A stretch of DNA of 14,108 nucleotides from Ignavibacteria bacterium (GTDB taxonomy: Bacteria; Bacteroidota; Ignavibacteria; Kapaibacteriales; UBA4661), in the NCBI GenBank assembly GCA_013298375.1, contig JAAFHM010000074.1:1-14108 (forward strand), written 5' to 3'. A model generated the notes under the pieces. That model worked only from the letters and a program-made list of their open reading frames with translations, ran no database searches and was not told where the DNA came from. A program made the position numbers and the translations under genes. This document shows, piece by piece, positions 14,027 through 14,108 of the stretch. Every line of letters starts with the position of its first letter. The first letter of the stretch is position 1.

Positions 14027-14108
14027 GTCTGCCTGGGAAGAGGATTTCGAGTTGATTGAGCGTTGCTGCCCATTCTTTGATGGGCATGGTCCATTTGGCT
14101 TCGAGGCG
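13983..14108 (-). mobile_element. Partial IS256/Mutator-type insertion sequence (transposase 3' end and terminal repeat)
   Basis: The right edge holds the C-terminal end of a transposase on the minus strand, followed by a probable terminal inverted repeat, 13983-14010 (GAGTGTGCAAGAAC, then TTTTGTGTAAATGC). GAGTGTG at the tip and GTGTAAAT inside resemble ends I know from this family, but the opposite end lies outside the window, so the repeat and target duplication cannot be checked. The exact tip could be a few bases off. Confidence 0.6.
14010..14108 (-). CDS. IS256-family (Mutator-type) transposase, C-terminal fragment
   Basis: The minus strand translates from the window edge to a TAG at 14012-14010 as 32 residues. 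They include KWTMPIKEWAATLNQLEILF and end PGRLKLFS. The K-W-x-M-P-I-x-x-W-x-x-x-L-N-Q-L pattern is the characteristic C-terminal signature of IS256/Mutator-type DDE transposases. The catalytic part lies outside the window, so intactness is unknown. The reading frame overlaps the last 17 bases of the chemoreceptor gene on the opposite strand. Confidence 0.8.
   Translation of the reverse strand, partial: RLEAKWTMPIKEWAATLNQLEILFPGRLKLFS

Overview
The window looks like a chromosomal accessory region of a Gram-negative bacterium: it carries a complete tripartite envelope efflux system (outer-membrane channel, periplasmic adaptor, RND pump) and a transmembrane chemoreceptor. Most genes lack a clear Shine-Dalgarno sequence. 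One promoter-like site matches the TAnnTTTG -7 element known from Bacteroidota, so a Bacteroidota/Chlorobi-type organism is a guess, not a conclusion. Base composition is patchy: the restriction-modification pair is visibly AT-rich, while the chemoreceptor and the short remnants beside the restriction genes are GC-richer.

Layout. Positions 1-455 (minus strand): the first codons of a gene leaving the window, a hairpin terminator, and a 121-residue protein of unknown function. Positions 578-3078 (plus): a two-gene restriction-modification cassette, with a putative PD-(D/E)XK endonuclease followed 8 bases later by an Eco57I-like N6-adenine DNA methyltransferase. Both flanks carry what look like 3'-end fragments of other genes, suggesting the cassette replaced resident DNA. 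Positions 3196-3439: a structured, partly GC-rich non-coding stretch ending in an operator-like inverted repeat. Positions 3440-10213 (plus): a TetR-family regulator with its own hairpin terminator, then TolC-type channel, HlyD-type adaptor and RND pump. The tetR and channel promoters share a near-identical 19-base operator-like sequence, so the regulator probably represses both itself and the pump operon.

Positions 10191-11023: a roughly 96-base direct repeat, starting in the last codons of the pump gene, flanks a DoxX-like membrane protein gene. The second copy ends 3 bases before the start of an FAD-dependent monooxygenase (11027-12295). DoxX therefore looks inserted, or the pump 3' end duplicated, between pump and monooxygenase. 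Efflux pump plus flavin monooxygenase under TetR control suggests a detoxification locus, but the substrate cannot be read from sequence.

Positions 12368-14026: a methyl-accepting chemotaxis protein with two HAMP-like modules. Its last 13 or so codons appear to come from the end of an IS256/Mutator-type insertion sequence, whose transposase C-terminus runs in from the right edge on the minus strand (14010-14108). No tRNA, rRNA or CRISPR array was seen.
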